Shown: one piece after another, positions 35,400-46,832 of the stretch
How the letters are laid out: every line of letters begins with the position of its first letter
Position numbering within the stretch: the first letter of the stretch is position 1
Assembly: GCA_011109175.1 (NCBI GenBank)
Contig: RDEW01000014.1
Location: 134,042 to 198,041, forward strand
DNA from: Dicyema japonicum
Taxonomy: Eukaryota; Dicyemida; Rhombozoa; Dicyemidae
DNA: 64,000 nt
Direction of reading: 5' to 3'
Position numbers and translations under genes: made by a program
The notes under the pieces: model-generated
Told to the model about the DNA's origin: nothing
Database searches by the model: none
The model's input: the letters and a program-made list of their open reading frames with translations, nothing else

Positions 35400-36535
35400 A
35401 TAACATTAAATATTATCTATCTACGATTTTAAAAAAATTCAAAATATTTAAAAATGCGTAATTTTAGTCAGTTTATTTTTAATATGATAGATTTTTTAAC
35501 AGCAAAATGTTATATTTTTTGAATTTTAAAAATTTCTGGTGATTCCTGTTGTGTAAAAGTATAAATAAATAATAATTTATAGAAATGATACTATCTTCAC
35601 GTAAAACTGCACAAATTATTCAATTAAAGATGCCGGTTTTAAACAAAAAACAGATTGCGTCTAAATTGAACTTTTTCCTAGCCAACTATTTCTAAACAAA
35701 TAAAAAAGACTTCTGAAACCTACATAGCAGAACGCCGACAAGGCAGTGGTGTCCATAATATTTGTTCTGAAAAGAATTCAAACATCATTTGTTATGAAAT
35801 TGAGCAAACCCAAAAATGTCATTAAGAAAAATTTGAGAAAATATGGAAACATATCAATTAGTCAAATGGCAATTAAAATAATATTGAATAATAAAAAATT
35901 ACAAACCAATAAAAAAGCCTCTGTTAACACCAAGAATATTCAAATAACATTTTGAACCAGCCTGTAAATGGCTTCAGTAACATAGTCAAACATGGTGGTG
36001 GTAGTTTGATGGTTTGTTTCTCATATTATGGTGTCGGTAAATTACTTTTTATTGATGGGATGGATAGATTCAAATATATAGATATTTTATCAAAGAATTT
36101 GTTTTCTTCTGCAGAAATAATGAAGCTTTCTGAATTTGTGTTCCAGCAGGATAACGATCCTAAACACACTGGGAAGCTTACAAAACAATTTTTAAGTGAA
36201 AAAAAGTTGAATTGTTGCAATGGTCCCCTCAATCTTTTGATTGTAACCAATAGAGAACTTATGGGGAACAATTAAAACGAAAATAGCAGAAAACGCCCCA
36301 AAATTTTTTGAACATTTGGAATGGATTCGATGTGGAAACATGCAAAAAATTATCATTGAGTTTTAGAAAAAGGATATTGGATGTTTGTCGTGCCAAGGGA
36401 AGATATATTAACTATCAATTATATGGTTTTTATAGTTACTTTGCTGTTACAAAATCTACATATTAAAATTGTCTAAAATTATGCATTTTTAAATATTTTG
36501 AAAATCTTTAAATCGTTGATAATAATTAATGTCAT
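35400..36535 (+). mobile_element. Tc1-type DNA transposon with long inverted repeats
   Basis: About 1.1 kb. The ends are inverted: left TTCAAAATATTTAAAAATGC (about 35437) is the reverse complement, with one or two differences, of right GCATTTTTAAATATTTTGAA (about 36483). The match extends outward about 35 bases on each side. The transposase lies between (35587-36420): an HTH start (AQIIQLK), VKHGGGSLMV (about 35988), FQQDNDPKHTGK (about 36140) and a damaged 'QSFDCNPIENLWG', all Tc1/mariner DDE landmarks. Frameshifts near 35690 and 36215 and internal stops show it is inactive. Confidence 0.85.
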
Positions 36536-36539
36536 TAAA

Positions 36540-36743
36540 GTGATGTAAATATTTAAATTTAATATTATCTAATTTTAAATGGTTTTTAAAAATATACAGT
36601 GCTGTCTTCGTGTCTCGATAAGTTTGCGCTTCAATTCCCACAACGCTGACTACCAGGTCGATGGATTCCTTTCTACTCTTTTCTTCTTTGGTCCCTAATA
36701 GTTCCCACAATAACGGATATGAAATGCGTTTCACTCCAACCAT
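36540..36743 (-). CDS. Unrecognised N-terminal exon next to the Tc1 element
   Basis: From the ATG at 36741-36743 an open frame reads MVGVKRISYPLLWELLGTKE, then a charged helix and ESIDLVVSVVGIEAQTYRD. It runs into the Tc1 inverted repeat at about 36535. It looks coding in composition but I do not recognise it. Confidence 0.3.
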
Positions 36744-36894
36744 GGGAACTGAATATTAATTGGACGTTAATTAACTCATAACATCGTTCCGGTATACCCG
36801 AGGTTTAAAAAAATTAATCAAACTCCAATCGCCCACATGGATGCATCTACATTTAAAAATTTAAATTAAATAAAAATTCAAATTAAAAATAAAA

Positions 36895-38717
36895 TCACCA
36901 ACAAAACGGAGCCTTTTCTCTTATACTTATAGTCCCAAATTTATTCCAGGCATCCTTGTGTACCCACAGGTCGTTAAGTGATTCAAGAAAGGCCATAATG
37001 GAGGCTCCCTTCCAACAAACAACCTCATCTTCCAAATTCTGAAGAATTTATCCAAAACTGACCTTTGGTTTACTGACAACAGAAATCTCACAACTGTCCT
37101 GTACGTTCCTCGGCAAATTTGCCCTGATGGCCTGCTGTAGAAACTTATGTGCTCCTTTAAACTTCATCCCTCCGCCAACGAGCAGCACAGAGGCCAACAT
37201 CCGGCCTTTCAAGTCGTCCGATTCTATGACTAAAGTTGACAGATTACCACAGCGATCCAAACTGAAGACAATAGCCTTTGCTAAGGAGGGGTAGTCCTGC
37301 AGTTTTCCTCCAACAAGATTGTCCACCTGTCCGTAGAACTTGACGTCGTCAGAACCGTCGGAACACCCGGCGTTTCCACCATCCGAAGAATCGGGGACAA
37401 ATTCATCGGTCTTAGGCTATTTTTCGGCAATTTACAATTAACCTGACTCGCTGACTTTCGTGACTTCCTTGGATGGCAGGTCAGATAGTCATCAAAGCAG
37501 TCTTCCATATCCGGCATTATTTCTATGGCCTTGGGTAGGAATTTCATCATTTCTGAAGAGAACAAAGTCAGGGGAGGCAAAATGAAGCTAAAATTGTCCA
37601 CAAATGCAGAAAACTCGCTGTTTTCTACTGAGAATTCTACATCTTTCCCATCGTTACCCCGATTCTGGAGATTATTTACCAAAATCCACCTTATTTGAGT
37701 AGCCAAAGGAGCAATATTTTGACTTTAGCTTTTCCACAGTGAGATCAGAATCAACTGGAAGGTCAACCTCCCTCAGAACATGCCGAAAAACCTGACTGAC
37801 GGTCTTCCCGCCGTACTGAAGAATCAACCTGTCTTCAGTTTAAAACAGGAACCTTGTTTTTGGATAAACGAAACCTTCCTCGACACAGCAAATGCTCGTC
37901 TTTGTGTGCCCGACGTCCACGACGCAAGCACGAACTAATCCAGCAGCGATTGTGGCGAAAACGGATTCCTATAAAGCTGTGAGGACAAATAAAACCTGTT
38001 GGATGAAAATGGCGCTAAATCCAATTTGATTTATAAACAATTCAGTAAGTTTGGCCACGTGAGAACGAACAAACATGTCTGGAATCACAAGAATAACTCG
38101 GTATGTTGAAAAATCCGTTATATCAAAATTTAAAGTTAACGTCGAGGTAATTATTTCACGGAAATCAGCCAAAGCCAACGTGAGGGTTCGCTTTCGGTCG
38201 TTGAGTCGTCCAAAACAGAACGGAAAATGAAGTTCATGAGTGGAACTGTGGAGAGCTTTAAGACTCTGAATTCAGAATTTACGGTACCTCCTCTCCTATG
38301 TAAAATTCAGCGTCTCCCAGTGTTTCTTTAACTTCTTCTACGGCTTCTTTATTGTTCTTGGCCTACAGTAATGTAAAAAACTACGCTCTTTTCTGTGTAT
38401 TTCATATTAGTGATGATTTTGATGATTTGATCCCTTCCGTAGTCGAATATCCTTGAATCTATATCATTCTGCGGGTTCATTTTAAAATTACGTTTTCTAA
38501 GACCGAGTCGCTGTTTGGAGAGTATCCCTCCTTCATTTTGCGAGCTATACAGTTTGGAATGGTCAAAGGAGCGTCGTCAGTGCTCAGGCCGATGTAGAGG
38601 TTTAGTGACCCTGGATGAACCACAATTACTTTTTCGGGGGAAATCGTCTGTCAGTGAAATGATATACTCTACTGCTTTTGATTGAGAAGAAACCCTCGGT
38701 TTTCTAATTGACACCAT
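36895..38717 (-). CDS. ACTR8: Actin-related protein 8 (INO80 complex)
   Basis: Nuclear actin-related protein of the INO80 chromatin remodeller; binds nucleosomes and linker DNA. Eleven exons: 38673-38717, 38492-38647, 38385-38468, 38288-38362, 37996-38265, 37853-37968, 37690-37828, 37443-37664, 37248-37416, 37063-37223 and 36895-37038. The ten introns are 22-27 nt, and the exons sum to 1581 nt: 526 residues plus stop (human 624). Landmarks: SPEKVIVVHPGSLNLYIG (phosphate-1-like loop typical of Arp8), IPNCIARKMKEG, VVDVGHTKTSICCVEEG, LQYGGKTVSQVF, the family-specific acidic insert, SVLLVGGGMKFKGAHKFLQ, and the C-terminus ending in Trp (REKAPFCW). Intact. Confidence 0.95.
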
Positions 38718-38811
38718 CTGTTTAAAATTTATTTAAATTTAAAACAACAATATATTTATTTGGATTAATAAATAATTTAAAATTATGTTTAAACAAGTGA
38801 ACCATATTCAT

Positions 38812-38945
38812 TAAGGTTGACGAGTTACGCCTTCATCAATATTTAATCACTGCAGAACCGGATTGTCTTCTGGGATTCACTCACAAGAAAAGAAAAGAAC
38901 GAGAAGTCAAGAACTTTTTCATGACTGTTCTTTATTCTTGAATAA
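38812..38945 (+). repeat. SINE remnant
   Basis: Body of the tRNA-derived SINE only: GGTTGACGAGTTACGCC, GCAGAACCGGATTGTCTTC, then ACAAGAAAAGAAAAGAAC, as at 28322-28430. The tRNA-like head is missing. Confidence 0.6.
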
Positions 38946-39899
38946 AGTGAGTTAAAGATGAGGTTTAATAATGGAAACATTACTATTCCTTGACGGCAGT
39001 GCTTTTGTTGTCTTGAATTTTATTTTTTGCCTTGTTTTAGTTATTTAGCCGCAAACCGTGGTTATTAAATTATTTATTCAATAGCTTCCCTCACAGTGTG
39101 CTAATTCCTGTGGAGGGACTGTGCTGCGCAGTTCGCTTCACTCACAGTCAGCTATCGAACTTAAAGATTGATAATGCTAAATTTAATAATTATGAATTGA
39201 TTAAATTATCGACATAATTTATGTGTTTTTGCTTTTCTATGGTTCATAACTATGATCTGATGCCGAAAATATCATTTTTATTGCAGTTTTTAGGAAATTA
39301 ATTTTTTGACCAATTCTTTACGTTGGGATCGATCCCATGTGATCCTTGACTTTATCCGATATTAAAAACATCAAATTTACCTTATTTTTGTAATTTTTTG
39401 ACCTCTTTAAACCTGGGGACCAATCCTTCATTTATCCTTACATTAGATTATTATCATTTTATGACGATGAATGGAAATTTGAAACACATAAACATTTTAT
39501 TTTATAAATTAAGGAAAATGTTGAGACGTCAGGATTCCTCGACCCACAAGAGGACGAACTTGTCCGTCGGATAGCTCAATGATCCAAAAAAGTCACGAAA
39601 GACTGGATGGCTTCGAGAACATAGCTCGATAAAGGAAATGCGATAAGTTATTAAATTAGTTATTCAGGGTAATAATATGTTTTGTAGGAATACTATGGCT
39701 AATTTGGATTTTTCTCTTTGTTCTTCTAAAACTAACTGATAATCAGGGCGATTTTTTGATTTAATATATTCGAAATTTTGACATAAAAATCCACTTTATT
39801 GACTTTAAAAATTCAAAATTTTGAACATTTTTGACTTTATGACAAATTTATCTAGAAATAAATTTTTTGTAATATAAAAAAACTAACCAAAAACTTTAT
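38946..39899. other. AT-rich spacer
   Basis: No gene seen. Contains a Pro/Ser-poor, T-rich stretch and no recognisable element. Confidence 0.4.
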
Positions 39900-40410
39900 T
39901 AAAATATAGAATAATGTAATTCAAAGCGTTTTCAGGTTAAATTTCCCGTCTTAGAAAATAATATTACACTAATAAAAATCTTTACTGAATAGATAATCCC
40001 ATGAAAGGAGATTTTTTCAAATAGTCGTATATGCATAGAGAAATATGTTATTTTTTTTATTTTTGTATTAGAAAAAAACTTATTAACAGATAATCTACTT
40101 CTTAATTCCGCATAAATCGTTACTGAAATACAATTTTTGAATATGCTAGCTGCGTCTTCTACTCTGAGACAAGTTTTTCCAGTCACCCTTCTAATAATGT
40201 AACTCAAAAAATTATTTATAAGCAAAAAAATCAGTCAGTTTTGATCTGTTTCTTTTTAGAGTTCGGATCATTGAAGATCCAAGCTTTTCACTAGCTTCAA
40301 GATTTTCGACATATTCAATAGCCTCAATTCGAAAAAATCAATAAGTCTCTCGAATCCTCCAGATTTTGCTGATCCACGAAATTGGCGGATTTGAGAGACT
40401 TTACTTTATT
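39900..40410 (-). mobile_element. Tigger-like remnant
   Basis: At 40388-40410 the plus strand has GGCGGATTTGAGAGACTTTA, close to the right terminal repeat of the Tigger element at 15720-15739. To its left lies a short minus-strand ORF (39932-40225) of uncertain nature. The opposite end was not found. Confidence 0.4.
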
Positions 40411-40599
40411 TGCAAAAACAATAATAATTAAGTGTATTTCATTTTTTTAATTTATATTTGTTTTTAGTAAATCATGATTCAATTAACAAATTCTTGCAGC
40501 ATTCTCTAATTTATTGTTGTTGTTTTATATTAATAAAAATTTGTCCATAAAATTACCAATTTTTTCAACACTTTTAAGTATCCGAAAAAAAATTTAATT

Positions 40600-40730
40600 T
40601 TTAATTTTTTAGGATCAACGAGAAGGGTTATGGCTAAGACAAAAGATTGGAATAGCCATACTCCGAGGGAACTCGTTCGCAATCCACGCAGCATTTTTTG
40701 TTGCGTCTCGTTTGGGTTTATGGAGAGCTG
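40600..40730 (+). mobile_element. RLE-type LINE 3' end fragment (copy R8)
   Basis: Encodes LWLRQKIGIAILRGNSFAIH, the C-terminal 'I(S/G)xA(I/V)xRGN' motif shared by the other copies. No more of the element is visible. Confidence 0.5.
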
Positions 40731-40929
40731 GGACCAGCAGGTTGTTAGTTCGGTACAAAAGTCTGGCATTTTGATTCTCAAAAGTTAACACAGAAAAATC
40801 CGAATATATAACGATAGGCCAAGAAGGAACATCACAGACAAAAAATGGCAACAATAGGAAAAAATTGGATCACTCCCGGTCGACAGTGAAAACACATTCG
40901 AGAGGGTTGTTGTCTACTGTTGTATTTGA

Positions 40930-42500
40930 CAAACTTCGGACGTAACTTATTAAATTTACAATAACCCAAATTTTCGAATTTGTGAATCAGTCATACAGCC
41001 TACCTTCATCCTTACTTTTCGGAGACTACCTAATCCATTCGTATTCTGGAGTGCAACAAAAAGATCCTCTTGGACCCCTATTGTTTTTTTACAATAGAGA
41101 AAATCACCAAACCTCCGTGCTCGTCCCTCAACCTATGGAATCTGGATGATGCGGTCCTCGGAAGAGCCCCAGATACTGTTTTCCGAAATTTGGGAGTGAT
41201 AATTCCAGCACTGTTGGAGACTGGACTTAAATTAAATTACACTAAATGCGAAATCTACAATTGCGGACTTTCAGAAGAGAAGTATTCAAAAGCTTTGTCA
41301 TGTTTCGGAAATTTACTGCCTGGAAGTATTTCCACACCCGATCAAGAACTTATATTCCTCAGATCCCCGATCACCATAAATGCAATGGGAAGAGCTATAC
41401 GTGAAAAACGACTGTTACTCGGAGAGACTCTGAACCGCTTGTGTCTACTTGACATGCATACAGCATTATTCCTCCTGAAAAACAGTCTCAACGTACAGAG
41501 CCTTCCATTTTCCTGAGGACAGCTCCCTATTTCACCCTGTATGACCAACTCGCACAGATTAACGAGATCTTCCGTACGACAGTGGAACGTATCTTCAACG
41601 TCCGGTTCGAGAATTACTCATGGAAGCAAGCCACGTTGCCAGTAAGACTCGGAGGACTTGGAATTTAGAACCCTGTGGACCTTTCCCTCCCTTCATACCT
41701 ATCATCGCTAATAGGCTGTAACTCTCATGTCAAAAGGATTCTACACTCTATACCTGAATTCTCTATTGACAAGGACGCCGTGAGGCCTGGAGCTGAACTT
41801 ATCAGCTTTCCCTGCCTTCCTCGTTCTCTCAGCGGGGCTTGAACGATGCTATATGCTGGAATTCTTTCAAAGATTTGCTAGTGTCATCTAGCCAACATCG
41901 CAGTGCTGTTTGTTGTCGGGGCGTCTTCCTAGAGCGGTGCCTGCCTCAACGCCATTCCCAAATGAGTTCTGGGTACCTTCCTGGATGATGAATGAGTCCG
42001 TATTGGGATCTCATTGAGACTGGGATTAAAAGTCTGTGTTCCACATCATCGTGCCGATGCGGAGACAAGATGGACTGTTTTGGCCTACACCCTTTCTCCT
42101 GCAGAAAGAGTGCAGGCAGATTTTCCAGAGACATGACCTTGAGTGAAGTCGTTAGGCGAACTTTGGACGCCGGACTCCCCTCCATGCTCGAACCTGTCGG
42201 CCTTTGCAGGCGGGACGGGAAACGACCAGATGGGATGACAATCTTCCCTTTTGAAGCCGGGAAACCTCTTGTCTGGGACGTTACCTGCACCGACACATTT
42301 GCCTCTTGCAACCTACTCCAGAGTGAATCGCCGTTGAGACGTCTGGTTCCCTTGCGTCTGCGACGCTGGAATTCTTGAGTCGTCTAGGGAATCGGATCGC
42401 TTCACGAAAAGGAGACCCTCGTGAGCGCTGCTGGTTATTTGAGCGAATCTCGCTCGCTATCCTGAGAGGAATAGCCACGCAGTCAGGGCAGCTTCTATTA
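40930..42500 (+). mobile_element. RLE-type LINE, best copy (R3): RT, zinc motif and nuclease
   Basis: Longest copy of the family. RT palm: SGVQQKDPLGPLLFF (about 41047) and LWNLDDAVLG (about 41130), where LDD replaces the usual YADD. Thumb: GLKLNYTKCEIYNC (about 41230). At about 42030-42105 a cysteine/histidine motif CRCGDKMDCFGLHPFSC. Then DGKRPDGMTIFPFEAGKPLV and WDVTC (about 42210-42290): an RPD followed 15 residues later by D, the layout of the restriction-like endonuclease of R2/R4/NeSL-type LINEs. The C-terminal RISLAILRG motif is at about 42450, and the tail is CTATTATTATTAACCCC. Stops near 41520 and frame changes near 41660, 41990 and 42380. Confidence 0.8.
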
Positions 42501-42559
42501 TTATTAACCCCAGGCTTACCATTGTAAGCCCAGCACAAACAGTCATAACTAACTAATCC

Positions 42560-42770
42560 AAGGAAAAAATCAAAGGAAAAACATCTGCTTGTGCCGACCA
42601 TATCCATCTTCCAATACTTCATTACAGGTTTCCGAAGAGAAGTGGAGAAGTAGGTCCGTCCTTTTCTATTTTTGTCCCACGTCCTACCGTCGCGGACATC
42701 ACTTCTTTCTTTTAGCGGAATAGTTTTCATAATGCAATCTTCATCAGAGGGTTTGGTCAGGGCAGCTTCT
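42560..42770. repeat. Dispersed repeat, family C, copy 2
   Basis: Homologous to 8880-9090 (TGTGCCGACCATATCCATCT; CGTCCTACCGTCGCGGAC). Sits just past the RLE LINE tail. Confidence 0.6.
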
Positions 42771-43585
42771 ATATAACCGTTACTCTATTTTCTTTCTTAA
42801 ATAAATTCTTTATAACCCAAATAATCATAACCCAGTTAATGTAATCCCAACTATAAATTAAAGTAATGTAGTTTAAAGGATGGGAGAAATTATCTTTTCA
42901 GAACATCGACTCTAACTGTAATTTAATCAATCGTACTATTTCCAACAAATCGAAAGTTCATATCATTCCGAAAAAACTGTGCTTTAAACAAAAAAAATTT
43001 AAGAAAAATTGGCAGTAATAGTATCATCATATAAGTAGTATATTAATATAAAAAATAGTTTATTAGTCAGTCAGCATGTCCGTAGTTTTTAACTACAACT
43101 GATCGAATGTGAGGTGAAATAACTTTTTTTCGTACTGGAATTTTTTTGCAAGTGATTGAAAATGCAGGCGTATTTGAAGATGGAAGTCAATCACCAGCGG
43201 ATCCATGAGAATGAAAAGTAATTGTTATGTATTCAAGGTATGGATGATTTAAGTTAAAAACGAGAATTATTCGTTTTATTTGGGATCGATGCCATTCGAA
43301 AAATTAAAAAAAAACGATCACTTATTCTGATTTTCTTATGTGCCACAAGGAAAACAGGTTACTTATTGGAGTGACTTCTCGCTAGCTCCTAAACAGCCAA
43401 AAAGAGAACCAGCGCTGGACATCGCAAAAGAGATCTGCTACCAAAATAAACAAACATATTATTATATGAGCTTCTATTCTATGAGCTTCCGACAATTAAA
43501 GGAATCAGACTAAGAAATTTAAGAGCCCCAATTAACGAAAAAATTTCAAGAATATAGTTTTTACAAATAAGCTAAAAAATTTGGA
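42771..43585. other. AT-rich spacer
   Basis: Nothing recognisable. Confidence 0.4.
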
Positions 43586-43589
43586 AACC

Positions 43590-44960
43590 TGATTGCAATA
43601 GTCGCATCCAGGTCTTATAAGTTCATTGGAGCTCTGATCCCTGTAGCTGTACAATCGATTCCCAACGCGAAGAGTAGAGGGCCAAAGGGGTTGCCCTGTT
43701 GGACTCCAGTCTGGATTCCAGATCAAGTGTTGGATACACGAAGTATCCGGTTTCAAACCAAGCCTAGCCAAAAGTGGAAGTATGTGAGGACTGATTACCT
43801 TACAGATGCTTCGCGTATAAGATGATAATTGTTTATATGATTCTACTTATGTTACTGTTAACTTTTGAACAAACATAGATGCTTTAAAAAAACAATTTAT
43901 TACGTAACAAGACAATCTCCAGCAAGAGCTGAGATCCTTTTGGAACACCCATTCGTTTTCCCGACGCTCATTAATTACTTCGATTTACCCAAGCGATTTT
44001 AGAAAAGAGACCATCTTGAGCCTGAAGACTCCGTTCGTCTCGACGACATCTGGTGGAGAGGCTGTCGTATTTTGTTATCTTAAAATTCTTGAAAGTCCGA
44101 GCAGCCTCCCAGCTTTTAACGCGGAACCAGCAAGTCTCGACTAGGAAAAGGTGTCGGTAAAGACCCCATACCAAATCAAGCATTTCCCCGAGAGAAGGAG
44201 AAGACAGTTACCCCGTCTGGATGTTTCCATCTCCACGAGTCCACCGGTTACAGAGATGACGGGAATCCAGCCGCTTCAAGAGAGCGTTTCACTACCCCGT
44301 TGATGGCAGCATGCCTCGGGAATTGGCCTTTCTTGAGACGGCAAGAGAGTGGGTGAAGTCCTTTGCAGCCCACAAGAGATCCATAACGGCATGGATGAGG
44401 CTGGCAAAGGTCGATTCAGAAACGGATTGATATCCTATTCCGGAGGACGTCCATTTCCATAAGGGACCCAATTGACGATGATGGGAACGCTTTCAGCCAA
44501 CCACCGTTGTGAGGGAATAGGCTGCTAGAATGCAAGCCCGACGGTGCAAGTCGTCTGTTTCCATAAGGGTCAAATGAGTATCTTGTACAAAACGTTGGTC
44601 CAGTTCTTCAGTCGGTGCGTATCAAGAGGGGTTTCTTTGAAAGCCACCGACGAACTCTTCAACCCATCAACAATTTTGTCGTCCAGATTGGATTTGCAGA
44701 AATCTGAAAGAATGGTCGGATGAGAAATGCGGTTCCTTGATAAAGAGGACAGGAAGTATTGCAAGGAAACGTCCACAACAGAAATTAGGCCGATTCCCCA
44801 AATCTGACGGGTAAAGTGCTTGCATCAATCCAATATTATCGAAATTAATGTTCACAATTTTTTCAATATAGTTGGAGATGAAAATGTTGAGATTCTCATG
44901 CTTTCCAGAAAAGGTAGCAAGGAGAGGAACGTCCCACAAACCTATTATCTTGGAAGGAAA
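43590..44960 (-). mobile_element. RLE-type LINE pieces, minus strand (R4)
   Basis: Two parts, apparently rearranged. 43590-43770 encodes the RT palm (TGVQQGNPFGPLLFALGID) and a damaged catalytic box (DLDATIA). 43970-44960 encodes thumb text (INFDNIGLMQA, DVSLQYFLSSLSRN), the zinc region (GLHPLSCRLKKG), AINGVVKRSLEAAGFPSS and KHPDGVTVFSFSRGN of the nuclease. In a full element the RT would precede the thumb, so the order here (palm after nuclease) suggests two copies or a rearrangement. Frame changes throughout. Confidence 0.7.
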
Positions 44961-45180
44961 AGATAATTCCTCAAGAGAAAAAAAGCAGTATGTGGATCGA
45001 GTTCATACAGTTTAACGGTGGCTTCACTAATCTCCGATAATTTTTTATTAAAAATATAAACTAAAAATAAATCACCACATTTGTTAAATTTTGTTATTTT
45101 TTTATCTTCAAAATTCATAAAAATTATTTTTTGCTGTCAAACCGTAAAAATAATAGATAGTTGAACCAATTATTTAAATA

Positions 45181-45533
45181 ATGTTCTACTTTTTAGTGTT
45201 TTTGTCCTTAATTCAATTTTCATCTTTAATTGTTCTTTTAAATTCGAATTTTGAAAGAGCGACGGAGACAGATCATCATAAAAAGTATAAAGAGGATAGA
45301 CTGTGGACAGAATATTGCAAACAATTTGGTTTTTAAGTTTACTTAAAGTAGACAAAAAATACTCTGAAGAAGATGAAGCTGTTAGAAGAGCCATATTCTT
45401 GGCGACTTACTATTATATGCGCAATCAGAACTCTCAATCTGGCTTTGAAGAAATTGGAATCAACAAATACTCCGACATGACGGCTTACGAAGCAACATTC
45501 ATGACACCGGAGGAGCTTGCTAAACTTTCATAA
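45181..45533 (+). CDS. Secreted I29 cathepsin-propeptide-like protein
   Basis: Two exons, 45181-45328 and 45349-45533, joined over a 20-nt intron, give 110 residues. An N-terminal hydrophobic signal sequence (MFYFLVFLSLIQFSSLIVLL) is followed by an inhibitor I29 domain: DRLWTEYCKQFVDKKYSEED, VRRAIFLATYYYMRN, then IGINKYSDMT, the 'GxNxFxD' motif of cathepsin L-type propeptides. The frame ends soon after, with no protease domain downstream. In cathepsins the propeptide blocks the active site, and free-standing I29 proteins act as cysteine-protease inhibitors in other animals. That role is inferred here; a truncated cathepsin gene is the alternative. Confidence 0.8.
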
Positions 45534-45829
45534 TTACTGGCGTATTCTTTACTTGGGTGGTTTCTTTTCTTATTGGATTGTTTGATTTTTAACCCTTGAC
45601 CAAAAAATTCCGTTAAGCTTTGGGTTGAATAAGAAGGACTTTAACGCCAAAACATGGCGTCGGTCAGAAGCAATAAGTATGTCGTTTTGTTCAATATGGA
45701 TCACCTTAAGAGCAGGCGTTACGCTAATGTAAACGACTATAGACAATCTATCCTCACATTCACATCGGTTCGCCCTCTGGCTTCTTTAGACTGATACTAA
45801 ATCGACCAATTATTAAGCGCTTTGTCCAT

Positions 45830-46080
45830 CCAAAATTGTCGGGAGCGCGATAGACTCACTGCATGCTACGGAAAAAACGATGAGGGCAAAGGATAAGAAA
45901 TACGAAGCGCTACGCGATCGATTCGCGTTTTATCCCATTGTGGTCGAGACAACTGGAGGAATAAGTGGGAAATCGCTTCTCTTCCTAAAGGAGCTTGAAG
46001 CTAGACTAAAAAGCCACGACGCACGTGAGACCCGGTGGCTTCTCGGGTTTTGTATCTCTGGGAACGTCCATCATTGGTAG
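45830..46080 (+). mobile_element. RLE-type LINE 3' fragment (copy R5)
   Basis: Very similar to 14165-14400. Encodes KDKKYEALRDRFAFYPIVVE, TTGGISGKSLLFLKELEARL and ARETRWLL of the C-terminal domain. The nuclease core is missing; 45600-45830 may be older parts of the same copy. Confidence 0.7.
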
Positions 46081-46832
46081 TTACGTTTTTGTTAGCCATA
46101 GGTTTCCTTCACTTGAAGAGACCGGGTGTGAATAAATAATTTAAATTTCCAAGTCTTTGAGGTAACTTACCAATAGACTAGTAAAATGTTTGAAATGTAA
46201 CGGGTATCAATTATGTATAGGAAATGAGCAATAAATTGAACTCATTGATTGCGTTAACTTATTAGAGCAATCTTTGTCGTAATTCCCATTTTCGGGGAAA
46301 AGCCAGTTTATCAACGAGTGAAATTACGCTCTCGGTAGTTGCCAGCCAATTTTAGAATGTATTATGGTTCCCCTTGTGATGTTTTTAGTGTCGTGGCAGT
46401 CATTAATAGTATGACCTAATTAAGAACATCGTGATGACCCAATTAGTCGACTTAATTTTTGGGTAAGAACTAGTTAACTATGTGAGCACGACACGTCCCA
46501 GCGGTGTCCTCAACTTGTCTCAGTGTTACTCTTTTGAACCCACACAAACCCGGAAAACTGCATGTCCCGATGTAACGAACCCACTGCTAAATTTATGCGA
46601 ATTATGATCTCCCCAGTGTTTGGCTACAATATTTTCCGTCAGCTTCTAACAATTTCCACACTCTCACGAGCAACCTTCCCGTTTAACAGAAGAATATTGC
46701 CGACCAGATATTACCCACGGTACCAACCAACCTACGACCGATTAACCACTAAAGCATGAATATTAATCCACTCACTGGGCTGCTTAAGTGAGACCAAAAA
46801 TAAAAAAAACCCAAAAACACAAATTTATACAG
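46081..46832. other. Spacer with a doubtful small ORF
   Basis: Mostly non-coding. A 65-codon plus-strand ORF at 46562-46759 has a basic, tyrosine-rich end (RILPTRYYPRYQPTYDRL) and an internal GT...AG segment of 27 nt in phase, so a small spliced gene is possible. No family recognised. Confidence 0.25.

Noticed and set aside
42120-42300. A host PD-(D/E)XK nuclease gene
   Set aside because: The same sequence occurs in many broken copies downstream of RT text, so it belongs to a LINE.
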